Shown piece by piece: positions 48,656-59,595 of a stretch of 64,000 nt of DNA; position 1 is the stretch's first letter, and each line of letters opens with the position of its first letter. The position numbers were made by a program, and so were the translations under genes. The stretch is taken from the NCBI RefSeq assembly GCF_032452875.1, contig NC_083876.1, forward strand, positions 8,122,001 through 8,186,000. Direction: 5' to 3'. The notes under the pieces were generated by a model that saw only the letters and a program-made list of their open reading frames with translations, searched no databases and had not been told where the DNA came from. The DNA is from Bos javanicus (lineage: Eukaryota > Chordata > Mammalia > Artiodactyla > Bovidae).

Positions 48656-50790
48656 GACCGTAAGTCAGATTTTAACTTGACGCTGAGTTATCTAAGAGAG
48701 AATTTGAGATGTTGAATGATTTTCCAAAAGTACGACAAAAGGTTAAAGATTGTCTGTTTTTATCTCCTAGAATCAAACCAGCAGATGAATAACAAGTTTA
48801 TCCCAATGTATGATTTTTTCACTTTCCCTCTTCTTGGTACATAACGTGAAATGGTCAGAAATTTGTCTAATGTCAACACGAGAACTGTGTTGTATCTTTA
48901 TGACTGATAATGTTTATGAGAATTCTGAATACATCCCAAAGTACTAAAAAAATGACCCCTTAAAATGAACCATTTTAAATCACATTCTCACAAAAGTGAA
49001 AGTCCCTTGAGATAAGATGATAACAAATTTTTCAGTATTCTGTTATGCTAACTCTGTGTCCAAAGAGAACTTCTTTCATAAATAATTCAGAATCTAATTC
49101 AAAGGTTTGTAAGTCTGGAAGGTAAAGGGCCATGTGATAAATATTTGGGACTTTGTGAGCCATGTACCCTCCACCACAACTCTTAGCATAGCTGTTGTAG
49201 CTCAAAAACTACATCAACATGTGCATTAGGACATGGATGTGGTGGATTCGGCATGAAGTCATCGTTTGCTGACTGTGGGCAATTTGGGTTTTCTAGAAGC
49301 ATCTACCGTACAAGTGAATGGAAGAACTACAATGTCAGCTGAGGCTAATCCATTTTTAGGCTGATACTTTTATGTAAAAATGACCTTCAGTTCTGAATCT
49401 CCACCTGCAGAACTAGAACAGGAGAGTTTTGACAGTTTTTGAAAAGGCTTCTGCAGAGATAAAGGAGGGGAAAGCACTTTGAATTCCTTCTTTGGAGCAA
49501 TGACTAAACCCAGAGTTTCTTCACATATGGTGACTATTGGTTACCAGTATATACAAAATTAGAATGAAATGTGAATCAAATCACTCTCAACCAACCAGGA
49601 CCTTTTATGAATTGAAGAAGCTGAAAGCAGCTAACAGTCGCCTGTGCATCAGGCAACAAAGCTAGCTTTTTGTAAAAGAAAGCTTCTTACAGTACAGCAA
49701 TAAGTAGTAAAGCCCCTTTTAAAGAGTGTCTCTTATCTGACAGTCTTGGGCATAAAGGTAACAGCTGACACAGGAAGGAGGGATGGCAGAGTCCAGCTAA
49801 TCCCACTGAATTCAACCATAAATGGCCTTTTTCACCTCCCAGCCTCTGGTCCTCACTCTAGCCTAAAAATTGAATAATTATTATGTATATTAGATCATAA
49901 GCATTACTATAGCAAAACTTAGAACTAAAGCACAAGCACTAATGCCTCTTACCAGAAAAACATGAATGCATTTGAAGATTAAACTTCTTTTGTGATGCTA
50001 GTTGGCTCATTTAAAATCTTAAGCCTTAAAAAAATGAATTAGGCATATGACTGAGTTGCATTTAGGTTCTAACTATGAAATTTAAGATTTATGACATTCA
50101 AAATGCATAAATTAAAATATTTATAGTTATCTAGGCTGCTAGCAAACTAAAAAATTAAAGTTTCAACTATAATGTAAAGAAGAAATCATTAGCTTAAGCA
50201 GTAGAACTGTATGATAAAATGATCATTTTAATAACATATAATATTAAATTATATGTGAAATTAAATTTCAATTCGCAAATATTCATGATGAGGACCTGGA
50301 TATATGTTCTATGTCAAACTATAATACACGTAGTTCTTGCATATCTCTATAGATGTGTCTGTGGTAGATGACCCATAGGACTATAAAGAATTTTGAATGA
50401 ATCTTATCGGTGTCTATTTTACATTCTTATTGTTAATTAAATTCTATTTGTATTTTAAAATGATTTTTCCTAATAGAAAAGAATGACGTATATTACTTTA
50501 ACAACATCTAAATTGGTTCTGGTTTTCTGCTTTTTTTACTGAAACAGATACTTACTTTTGTTTCTTTTTATTAAAAATAAAAGCATCTGTTTCTCTGTTT
50601 AGAAACTTTTATTATGTATTTTCATAATTTCTGAAAGAAAGCTACAAAATGAATCCTGTATACCAAAGGAAGAGCACCTTTTGTAAGATGAAATTGCTGT
50701 GAAACAAATTCCCTCCAATTTAATGGCCCTACAACAAAGAATTATTTGCCATCCTCCCAGTTTCTGAGTAACAAATTTGGGCATGACGTA
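48656..50790. other. AT-rich intron, nothing recognised
   Basis: No exon, RNA gene or nameable repeat. Confidence 0.5.
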
Positions 50791-50798
50791 AGTGGGCC

Positions 50799-50991
50799 GG
50801 CTTTCCCTGATAGCTCAGTTGGTAAAGAATCTGCCTGCAATGCAGGAGACCCAGTTCAATTCCTGGGTCGGGAATATCCCCTGGAGAAGAGACAGGCCAC
50901 TCCAGTATTCTGGCCTGGAGAATTCCATCGACTGTATAGCCCATGGGGTCCCAAAGAGTCAGACACGACTAAGTGACTTTCACTTTCACTC
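50799..50991 (+). mobile_element. Bov-tA SINE with target duplication
   Basis: ggctttccctgatagctcag, gcctgcaatgcaggagaccc, B-box-like gttcaattcc, and gtcagacacgactaagtgac. Flanked by the 8-bp repeat agtgggcc (50791-50798 and 50992-50999). Confidence 0.94.
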
Positions 50992-51109
50992 AGTGGGCCA
51001 CTGTGCTCAGCCTCTGTCCTGGGGCTGCAGTCAGACATGAGAGCCTCGGTCATCTGGAGGCTGCCTGGCTGGAGGACATGCTGTGAGTTGGCTCGTCCCT
51101 GCAGGTGGA

Positions 51110-51800
51110 GTGGAAGCTTCCTTCATCCTCAGTCTTCAAGCTCTGTCACACACTGGCTCTGTGTCCTTTGTCCAGTTGCTTAACCGTTCTCCACACACCA
51201 GCCTCATGATGTTATAAAGTTGTAGATCAGACTGTGACACTTGTCTGCTTTAAATGCTTTGGCTAAGAAGTGACGCTTCTCTTCCAGTCCTGGCCCAGTG
51301 GCCCGCAGGCCACTCACACGCCTTCACCTCTGTCTGCGGGGCCTGCCCTTGCTCTCTTGCTGTCTCGGGGCTGGGTCCCTACCCTTCTCTCGGCCTCTCA
51401 CTCCTGGACCAGCTGAGCAAACCGACAGAGGGCTACAGCTCACATCTAACCTGTTCAGAGACCTTCCCTAGAATGCCAGTCCTCAACCCAGAACACTCTC
51501 ACGTTTTCTTCTTGCTCATTTATTTTTTTCCTTCACTGTAGTACAGTTGCTCAGTGCTCTTTTGAAGGAGCTCATTATTTTTCTTCATCATAATCACTAT
51601 GACTGGTCATCTTATCTTTCCGTAAGAAGGGAGGGGACATCGTTTACTGTGTAATCAGTGCCAGTATAGCACCCGCGACACAATAGCAGACACTTCTCGA
51701 ATGTTCCTCAATGGATGGAAAGGAGGTCTAGCACTCCCTTCTAGAGTTGGGGATGGGACGTTATAGGGATCAAATAAAATGACACCTGAGACAATGTCTG
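51110..51800 (+). repeat. MIR and L2-like fossils
   Basis: 51130-51250 reads ctctgtcacacactggctct then gtccagttgcttaaccgttc, like MIR. About 51250-51720 is pyrimidine-rich and ends near cgacacaatagcagacactt and ttctcgaatgttcctcaat, like an L2 3' end. 51760-51800 again resembles MIR. Assignments are tentative. Confidence 0.4.
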
Positions 51801-52736
51801 GCAAACAGCGAGCTTTTACTTGAGGTGCCGTGTACATACAGTGAATGATGGAATGGGCGTTACTACCGACATGCATCAAGTAAGCAACACCACAGTCAGG
51901 ACTGGAAACATTCCCCCCACCTGGAATGCTCTCTGCCTGCCTCCAACCACCTCTGCCAGAGGCCGCCATTGGTCTGGTTTCTGTCATCACACCTCAGTTT
52001 TGTCTGTTTTGAAAGTTCATGTAAATGGAATCTAAGAATGAGTGCCTTCCATTCAGCCCTTTTCCACTCATCTCAGTGTCTCTGAGCTGCATGTTGTGTG
52101 TATGAGGAGTTAGTTCTTTTATGTTGCTGAGTGTTATTCCATTGTGTGACTGAACCATGATTTTTTAACCCATTCTCCAATTAAGAGACATTTGGATTAT
52201 TTCCAGCTTTAGTTTTTTTTTTTTTTTTTTAATAAAGCTGCTTTACATTTCCTATAAAAGCTTATGGACAGACAAGAATTTTCATTTCTCTTGGTTAAAT
52301 ACCTAGGAGTAGAATTGCTGGGTTAAAAAGAAGTAAAGTATTTTTTATTTCAATTTTATTGAAGTATATTTTATTTACAAGGCTGTGTTAATTTCAGGTG
52401 TGCAGCAAAGTTAATACATCTATCCATTTTTTCAGATTATTTTCTCATATATTTTACCACAGAATATTGATAAATTAGAGTTTTCTTTTTTAACAAAACA
52501 AAACTGCAGAACAGTTTTTAAAAATTGTTGTACCATTTCACACTGCACCAGCAGTCACGATAGTTCGTATTCACCCTTGTGAACATTTAAATTTACATCT
52601 TAATAAGTAGTAGCTTATTAAGAGCTTTTAGCTCTTTTTCATGTGCTTTTATGCCATTTTAGAGCCACTTCTGTGAAGTCTCTGAGTATTTCCTTCCTTT
52701 TAAAAATTGGATTGTGTTTTTATTATTGCTTTGTAT

Positions 52737-52990
52737 GGAGAAGGCAATGGCACCCTATTCCAGTACTCTTGCCTGGAAAATCCCATGGATGGAGGAGCCT
52801 GGTAGGCTGCAGTCCATGGGGTCACAAAGAGTCGGACACAACTGCATGACTTCACTTTCACTTTTCACTTTCATGCATTGGAGAAGAAAATGGCAACCCA
52901 CTCCAGTGTTCTTGCCTGGAGAATCCCAGGGACAGGGGAGCCTGGGGTCCCAAGAGTCGGATATAACTGAGCGACTAACATTTTCACTTT
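52737..52990 (+). mobile_element. Bov-A2 SINE
   Basis: Sense dimer: ggagaaggcaatggcaccct, ggatggaggagcctggtagg, linker cttttcactttcatgcattg, and second monomer ggcaacccactccagtgttc. A deletion in the second monomer joins gcctgg to ggtcccaagag. Confidence 0.93.
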
Positions 52991-53050
52991 GGCGCTTTCC
53001 TGATGGTTCAGGCAGTAAAGAATCTGCCTGCAATGCAGGAGACCTGGGTA
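52991..53050 (+). mobile_element. Bov-tA SINE head, 3'-truncated
   Basis: Directly abuts the Bov-A2: gcgctttcctgatggttcag, then gcctgcaatgcaggagacct, stopping after gggta. Only the tRNA-derived 5' part remains. Loss of the 3' end is unusual for target-primed SINEs and suggests a deletion or nested event. Confidence 0.88.
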
Positions 53051-53600
53051 TATTTTTTCACATATATGATATATATATAGATGCATATTATTTTATCTCA
53101 GTCTGTGGCTTGCCTTTGTATTTTACTAATGGCATCTTTTGCGAAGTTAAGTAGCTTTTAATGTTGTAAAGTCTAGTTTATCACATTTTTCTTTCATAGT
53201 TATTATTTTGTGAGTATTCTGTAAGAGATCCTTGTTTACTTCTCTAGGTCATAAAGATATTCTTCTAAATTATCTTCTGTGAACTTTATAGTCATAGCTT
53301 TTATATAGGTCTTTGGTACAACAAAATAATGTTTTTATATTATTTTGTACATATAGGGGTTGGAGTCCAGTTTTATTCTGTATGGATACCCAACTGTCTG
53401 GCACCGTCTGTTGAAAGGACTTTTCTTTTCCCTTTGAATTACTTTGGTACCTTTGTAGAAAATAAAATTATAGTAGGTCTGGAAATCAAAGTTTGAGTTC
53501 CCGAATTTCATTCCTTTTCAAGATTGTTTGTCTAATCTAGATCCTTTCCTAGATTTGCCTAATCCAGAAACTTTAAATATCCAAATACACTTTAGAATCA

Positions 53601-53634
53601 ACATGTCAATTTCAACAACATGTCAATTTCAACA
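53601..53634. repeat. 17-bp tandem pair
   Basis: acatgtcaatttcaaca is repeated exactly twice, within the L1 mosaic. Confidence 0.9.
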
Positions 53635-53700
53635 ACAACAAAAAAGCTTGTCGTTTTGCTGGCATTGCACTGATGCTACTGGTTAATGTAGGAAAGAACC

Positions 53701-55366
53701 GGTATCTGCTTTCAGTGACTGTTATTAAATTAGTAGCAGTGGGTATGGATTGACTTCATGAGGCAGAATCATTGGGATTTTTTGACCAGTTGGATAGGAT
53801 GTTGAGAAAGAAATTAGAGTTATAAACTGCAGTTTTGTTTTGGCTCTGATGTAATGTTCCTGTTTCAACGGGAGAAACATTTGAGAGGAACATAGGTCCA
53901 TCGGGGGATCTGTGTCCTGCTCTAGGGAAAATATTCTTCTCCAACCAATTTTCCCCTTGCTTTTGTTCTTTAATCCTTCACTCTTTGGGGACTTTTCACT
54001 TGATTACTTCCTACATATGTTTTCTTTAAAATGTGGAGCATTTTCCTTCCAAGATGGCATCTGTTTTCATCAAAACATATGCAATTACAGACTGAATTTA
54101 TCTTCTTTACATTTCCTGAGCTTGTTAATTACCAGCTGAGGCAAAATTGTGTCTAAGATCAAAAGTTCACAGACCACTTTGTCTTTAGGCATGAAGGCCT
54201 GTCTCTTGATGCCTTTTATGACTAGGCACAAAAAGTCTTTGCAGAGAATTAGAGAGTGAGCGTCTGTGTTCCCCTCCAGTGAGTGAGAGGCACAGTTTTG
54301 CACGGGAGCAAAGCAGTTCTCAGATTGAGGGGAAGAAAAGAGCATAATAAACAGAATCGGTGCCAAGCAGACCACCACCTTTCACTTCATTTCCAATGAA
54401 TGAGAATAAGCTTAAAAATCCAGTAAGTGACTGTTCTGTCTGGAGACCATTGATGTTTTAAATTTCACTGACTGGGTTTTTTATTTGAAGTGTAGGTAAT
54501 ATTTTGCTATCTGACTTCCTTTAAATTGCCCAGCATCCGCATATTTGAAAATAGCCACTCTTTGTCTATTAATGCAAACATAATTAATGTTGTTATTCAA
54601 AAGGTAAAATAAGACAGTTACCCATGTATCATTAATAGGGCTTGCTCCTTCTTTCCTAATAAAGTGCAACCATGAGTGTGCCTGTTTTTTCCCAAATACT
54701 AGAAAGGACCTTGTGGAGTATAAATTGTGTTTTACAATGAGAAAGCCTTTTCTATTTTCCCCTCAGAGGCTGTTTCAGAGATACAGAAATAGGAATATGT
54801 AGCATAGCTATTTCTATGTTATCATTTTTCCTTTTGCTTTCTATATGGTCAAGAAAAAGTGATGCATTTTCTTTGATCATTAAATCCTACAGCTAAAAAA
54901 CTCATAGTTATTTCCCAGATTTTCTTTGTTGAATATTTTTTGTTATTCAATAAGGGCATATGTTTTTTTTCCCCTGAAATGTGCGAAGATTCCATCTTGC
55001 ACTCATTTGCATCAATGGCAGTCCTGCATCCAGCAGTCCTCTCATTTGGGGGTTTATTAACTATTGGTTGTAAGTAAAAAAGAAATGCCATCTGAAGTAA
55101 ACAAAATACTGTTTACTTATTTTCACGACTTGCAAGCAGTGATAAACTCGATTGAAAACAAATGACAAAAATGCATTCCAAAGATGGGGGAAAAGTTAAT
55201 TATTTTCCATTTTTGTCTGCTGATTATATTCAAGATTGAGTTGACTGGTCTGCTTTTGTGTCTCCAAAGGAGATGGTGTGATTTTTGTGAGCAAAGTGCA
55301 TTTTCAGCATGCATTCTCCCCTGGATACCCACGTGTAATTTCTTGTGGTGATAATAGAGCTCAGCT
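53701..55366. other. Intron, nothing recognised
   Basis: No exon, RNA gene or nameable repeat. Confidence 0.5.
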
Positions 55367-55377
55367 ATGCACATCAA

Positions 55378-55508
55378 TTGTAGAAGGAAATGGCAACCCT
55401 CTCTAGTGTTCTTGCCTGGAGAATCCCAGGGACCGGGGAGCCTGGTGAGCTGCTGTCTATGGGGTCACACAGAGTCAGACACAACTGAAGTGACTTAGCA
55501 GTAGCAGC
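55378..55508 (+). mobile_element. Bov-A SINE monomer with target duplication
   Basis: gaaggaaatggcaaccctct to gtgacttagcagtagcagc. Perfect 11-bp flanking repeat atgcacatcaa at 55367-55377 and 55509-55519. Confidence 0.94.
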
Positions 55509-56072
55509 ATGCACATCAAGGGAAAATGAGATTCTTTGGGGATTCACGCAATGCAACTCAAACAGTATCCTTAACGCCTGTTGGCAAATCTATCCATTTG
55601 TAGAGATGTGGTGATTAGCTTACAGTGGAGATTGCTGGAGTGTGTTTATGCCTCTTCCCCAGCCTCCAGTCAAGTCCAGCCATGAAGAGTATCCGAGCTG
55701 AGCCTCCAGGGCCCATTTGTTGGAAAAGAGGAGAATTTGAATGAAATCTCCATAGCTAGCAACATAAAGAAAATGCTCAGACTCCATTTTCAGAAATGGA
55801 ATTGTATTCACAAGGAAGGAGAGAAAAGAGACAACTACTTCTGCTGGTAGAGAGAATTCTAAGATCAGTAAAGAACTTCTTGAGGATTACAGAACAACTA
55901 CCAAGTTTCAGAGTTGAAAATATTGTTAATAGAGAAGAGTTTCTTTTTTATATTTTTAAATATAAAGAGTAATCCCACCCAGCCATGCTTATTTCTTATT
56001 CTTGGAACTTTAAGGGAACATGAATAAGATATAATTTTGGAGTCCTTTTCATAGAATGCCAGTTAAAGGAAC
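55509..56072. other. Intron, nothing recognised
   Basis: No nameable feature apart from the target-site copy at its start. Confidence 0.5.
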
Positions 56073-56305
56073 AGGCTTCCCAGGTGGCACTAGTGGTAAA
56101 GAATCCACCTGCCAATGAAGGAGAAGCAAGAGGCATGAGTTCGATCCCTGGATCTGGAAGATCCTCTGAAGGAGGAAATGGCAACCCACTCCAGTGTTTT
56201 TGCTGAGAGAATCCCATGGATAGAGGAGCTGGTGGGCTGTGGTCCATGGGATCGTAAAAGAATCAGACACAACTGAGTCAGAAAAAAAATCAGACACAAC
56301 TGAGG
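56073..56305 (+). mobile_element. Bov-tA SINE with duplicated 3' end
   Basis: ggcttcccaggtggcactag, gttcgatccctgg (B box), gcaacccactccagtgtttt. The 3' words atcagacacaactgag occur twice (about 56262 and 56289), separated by an A run, so the tail has been locally duplicated. Confidence 0.92.
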
Positions 56306-56397
56306 CTGAGCCACATAAGGGACAACTTGTCGACATACGGAATGTCTGCATGTTCAATCCACAGGTATATAGAAATGAAAAAAGTTGAGAATTATGC

Positions 56398-56663
56398 TGT
56401 GCTAAGTCATTTCAGTCATGTCCGACTCTGTGTGACCCCATAGACGGCAGCCCACCAGGCTCCCCCGTCCCTGGGATTCTCCAGGCAAGAACACTGGAGT
56501 GGGTTGCTATTTCCTTCTCCAATGCATGAAAGTGAAAAGTGAAAGTGAAGTCGCTCAGTCGTGTCCGACTCTTAGCGACCCCATGGACTGCAGCCTAACA
56601 GGCTCCTCCGTCCATGGGATTTCCAAGCAAGAGTACTGGAGTGGGGTGCCATTGCCTTCTCCA
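56398..56663 (-). mobile_element. Bov-A2 SINE, antisense, with target duplication
   Basis: gtgctaagtcatttcagtca, ctgggattctccaggcaaga, linker atgaaagtgaaaagtgaaag, then tgccattgccttctcca. Perfect 12-bp repeats tgagaattatgc flank it (56386-56397 and 56664-56675). Confidence 0.95.
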
Positions 56664-56889
56664 TGAGAATTATGCAGAGTATGAAAATATTAAAGTAAAT
56701 GCATTCAATAAAGTGAATATTATAAAGTCAATAAAAATAGGTTACCTTTATATGTCAAAAATATTAGATTTCACAACCATTTTTCAAAGACTAAACAGTA
56801 TATAGTCCAGGGTCCCAATGTAGAAATTATTAAATTGTCATAATGGGATAAGCATTTAAAAGATGATTTATAAAGGGAAATATGTTTTT

Positions 56890-57105
56890 TAAACTTTTAT
56901 ATTGAAGTATAGTTGATTAACAGTTATGTTAGTTTCAGATATACAGCAAAGAGATTCGGTTTTATATATCTACACGTATCTATTACTTTCTCAAATTCTT
57001 TTCCTTTTTCGGCTATCACAGAATTTTGAGCAGAGTTTCCTATGCTATGCAGTAAGTCTTCTTCGTTGATTATCCATTTAAAATATACTAGAATGTACAT
57101 GTCAG
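56890..57105 (-). mobile_element. L1 3' UTR fragment, antisense
   Basis: tatattgaagtatagttgat, tcagatatacagcaaagaga and tttcctatgctatgcagtaa match antisense artiodactyl L1 3' sequence. Confidence 0.75.
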
Positions 57106-57224
57106 TCGCAAAGAACCGAAGTGCGTATATTAGGGAACTACCGAGACAGCAGTGGCGGTCAACTCCGGTGAAGGAGCTCAGGCACTTAGAACCACATGGA
57201 GGGTCTTCACTGTCCCTGAATCCT

Positions 57225-57320
57225 CCCCAGACTTTGCCCTCAAGAATGTCATGAATAGACTGAAAATACCCTGCAGGTGGTTCTGATGAGCATCCTGGTT
57301 CAGAATTACTAGTCTCAAGA
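57225..57320. mobile_element. MER5-like fragment
   Basis: ccctgcaggtggttctgatg, then agcatcctggttcagaatta resembles the opposite end of a MER5 hAT element. Diverged. Confidence 0.45.
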
Positions 57321-58379
57321 GCTTGTATAAGAAAGGGGAAAAGTGGGTAAGAAATGCAAAGCTGAAGTTCTGCTGTTAGTACTTCTCCAGTGTTGGTCAA
57401 TTCTGTGTAATCTTCTACTGACCTCAGCTTTACCATGTGTCAGATAAGGATAAGAATATGTCACAGCAGTGTCATGAAGATTAATATTAACTTTTTGACC
57501 TTCCTGGAGAAAACACTAGGTATTAAGACAAAGGAATTTGGCAAAGCCAAAAATATCATAGCATTTCAAATTTGCTTAATAAGAAAGTGAGTCAGTACTT
57601 TCACAGAAAATTAATGCAAATTCTAAGCTCCAAGCAAATGAGACTCTACAATAGCTGGGCCTACATGGAGAATAATTTTAAGTAAAAGATAAACGTCTTC
57701 AATGACTAACCTTGTTGCAGCCAACTTTGGCAGCCCTCTGACTACATTTATTAATATTTCTCCTGTGCCTGTGTTCAGGGAAATATGTTTAGTTTCACCT
57801 TGAAAAGTTTAACAAGAATATATTGGTAGATTTTTCTTCCTACTTATCTGTTTTCAATAATGTCCAAATATGTAAATATTATATACACATATAAATATTA
57901 TATATGCTTCTGAAATCAGATGTAAGAAGGCATTGAATATAGCAGAGAATAAAAATAAGTTCTAGAATTTTTTAAGCTGGGTAATCTTTCGCTTTTAGGT
58001 TATGATAATCCATATTTTCCTGACTATAAAATTATAGTTGGCAATTGGAGAAAAGTTAACTAGAAGTTAAAAAAACTTAATCTTTCTAAACTCAAATTCT
58101 TGAGAACAGAAAACATCTCTTCCTTGGGATACCTTGTATAAAGTCTATTTTTAAATATAATATTCATGAATGTATGTGTGTTTGTGTGCTGTACTTTGTG
58201 CTGAGTTATAGGATTTTTTTTTTCTTCTTGGTAATTATATTACAGAGGGAGAGAGGATGTGAGGGAGGAACATATGAAAAGTTAAACTTAAAAATAAACT
58301 TTAAAGTATCTTTTTCTTTTAATACATAGCAAACCAGACTGGATTAGTGCAGATTTGAGGGGAATTGTTTGGTGTTTAA
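57321..58379. other. Intron, nothing recognised
   Basis: AT-rich; no exon or nameable repeat. Confidence 0.5.
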
Positions 58380-58548
58380 GGGGCTTCCCAGGTGGCTCAG
58401 TGATGAAGAATCTGGCTGCCAATGCAGGAGACACAGGTTTGATCCCTGAGTTGGGAAGATTCCTTGGAATAGTAAATGGCAACCCATTCCAGTATTCTTG
58501 CCTGGAAAATTCCATAGACAGAGAAGTCTGGTGGGCTATAGTCCATCA
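58380..58548 (+). mobile_element. Bov-tA SINE, 3'-shortened
   Basis: gggcttcccaggtggctcag, tttgatccctgag (B box), gcaacccattccagtattct, then gtgggctatagtccatcatg, where the match ends early. Confidence 0.92.
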
Positions 58549-58734
58549 TGTCTGTGTTTTTATATAGTGAGGCCATTTACCTCCGTATGTTTCACCAGGC
58601 TTTCTCTAAGGAGTGACCTGACTCATTGGGAGCAGAAAAAAGTCTTTTAGCTTTGTCTTACTTAGTATTAGACCTCCTTCCAGACGTCCTTTCACAGTAA
58701 GCTTGGCACAGCAAAAAGGGGTCCCAGTCCCAAA

Positions 58735-58830
58735 TCTTAACCCTGTCACTCCTCAAGAGATGATCTTAGGCAAGTCTAGCTCATCTCAACAGCAGTTTGC
58801 CTAACAGCAAAATGGAAATGTGTGGGCATA
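58735..58830 (+). repeat. MIR SINE fragment
   Basis: gatgatcttaggcaagtcta, then agtttgcctaacagcaaaat keeps the MIR core order. Weak. Confidence 0.45.
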
Positions 58831-59595
58831 TGTTTGGTGAAGGTTGGATGGCCAGGATGAAAGCAGGGTTGGACTCTGCTTGGAGGGGTTAAATGGAACC
58901 TGCCTTTCATTTCCTTATGGCTCTAAGAGTCTAGGATTCCTGCCTAGAAGCAAAAATGATTTTTTGTCTAACGTTTTTATTGTGATTTCTATAAACTCCA
59001 TCTTAGCATGTTTTATCCATATATTCTAATTTCCCTGTGTCCTGGTATTAAAATGTGGACATTAGTAGTTGCTATTTCATTTTCCTAACAACTTGGTCAT
59101 GATATATCAGCATATTAGAGATGCAAATTATTTTATTTCTTATACATCTGAATCAGTTCCTAAATCTAAAATTTATTTAGGAATATTGTCTACCTACATA
59201 TGGACCAAATCTTCCCTATTCTCTTAAACAAAAATCTTTCCTAATGGTATTTGTCAGTAAATACAGTGAAGGACAAAATTGTATCTTAAAGTCATAGCAG
59301 TTCACTTGATTTTGGTGATTTTGCATTATCTTCACATTCTTCTACAACAGACGTTTGTATTTGAATAATAATATGCAGATGCAGTACTGAATAGAAAATT
59401 GTCTATTTCTAAAGGAAAATAGTAGCAGCAAAGCTAATCTATAGCTGTGGCCTTTCCTAATGAGTGTTGCTGGGAAACTTTTCAAAACCCTGCAGGGAAA
59501 TGCATGTTTTTGTAACGCAAAGGTCTCAAGCTGTTAGAACAGATAGAATTTCAGAAATTCCATAAGTTCAGCTTGCATTAGATTTTTTGGTTTTA
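58831..59595. other. AT-rich intron, nothing recognised
   Basis: No exon or nameable repeat. Confidence 0.5.

Larger units (their letters stand above)
52000..53700 (-). mobile_element. Mosaic of old L1 antisense fragments
   Basis: 52020-52340 has atgttgctgagtgttattcc, ttgtgtgactgaaccatgat and aaatacctaggagtagaatt. 52345-52475 is a separate L1 3' UTR piece (ttttattgaagtatatttta). 52495-52680 resumes the first (accatttcacactgcaccag). About 53090-53690 continues upstream ORF2-type sequence (ttggagtccagttttattct, ttgctggcattgcactgatg). SINEs at 52737-53050 split it. Confidence 0.65.

Noticed and set aside
53601..53634. 17-bp tandem pair as a possible regulatory repeat
   Set aside because: Lies in old L1 sequence and has only two copies; simple replication slippage explains it.
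56924..57436. 170-codon minus-strand open frame
   Set aside because: It runs across an L1 3' UTR fragment and a MER5-like fragment, with no domain and no splice or promoter context. Chance opening.
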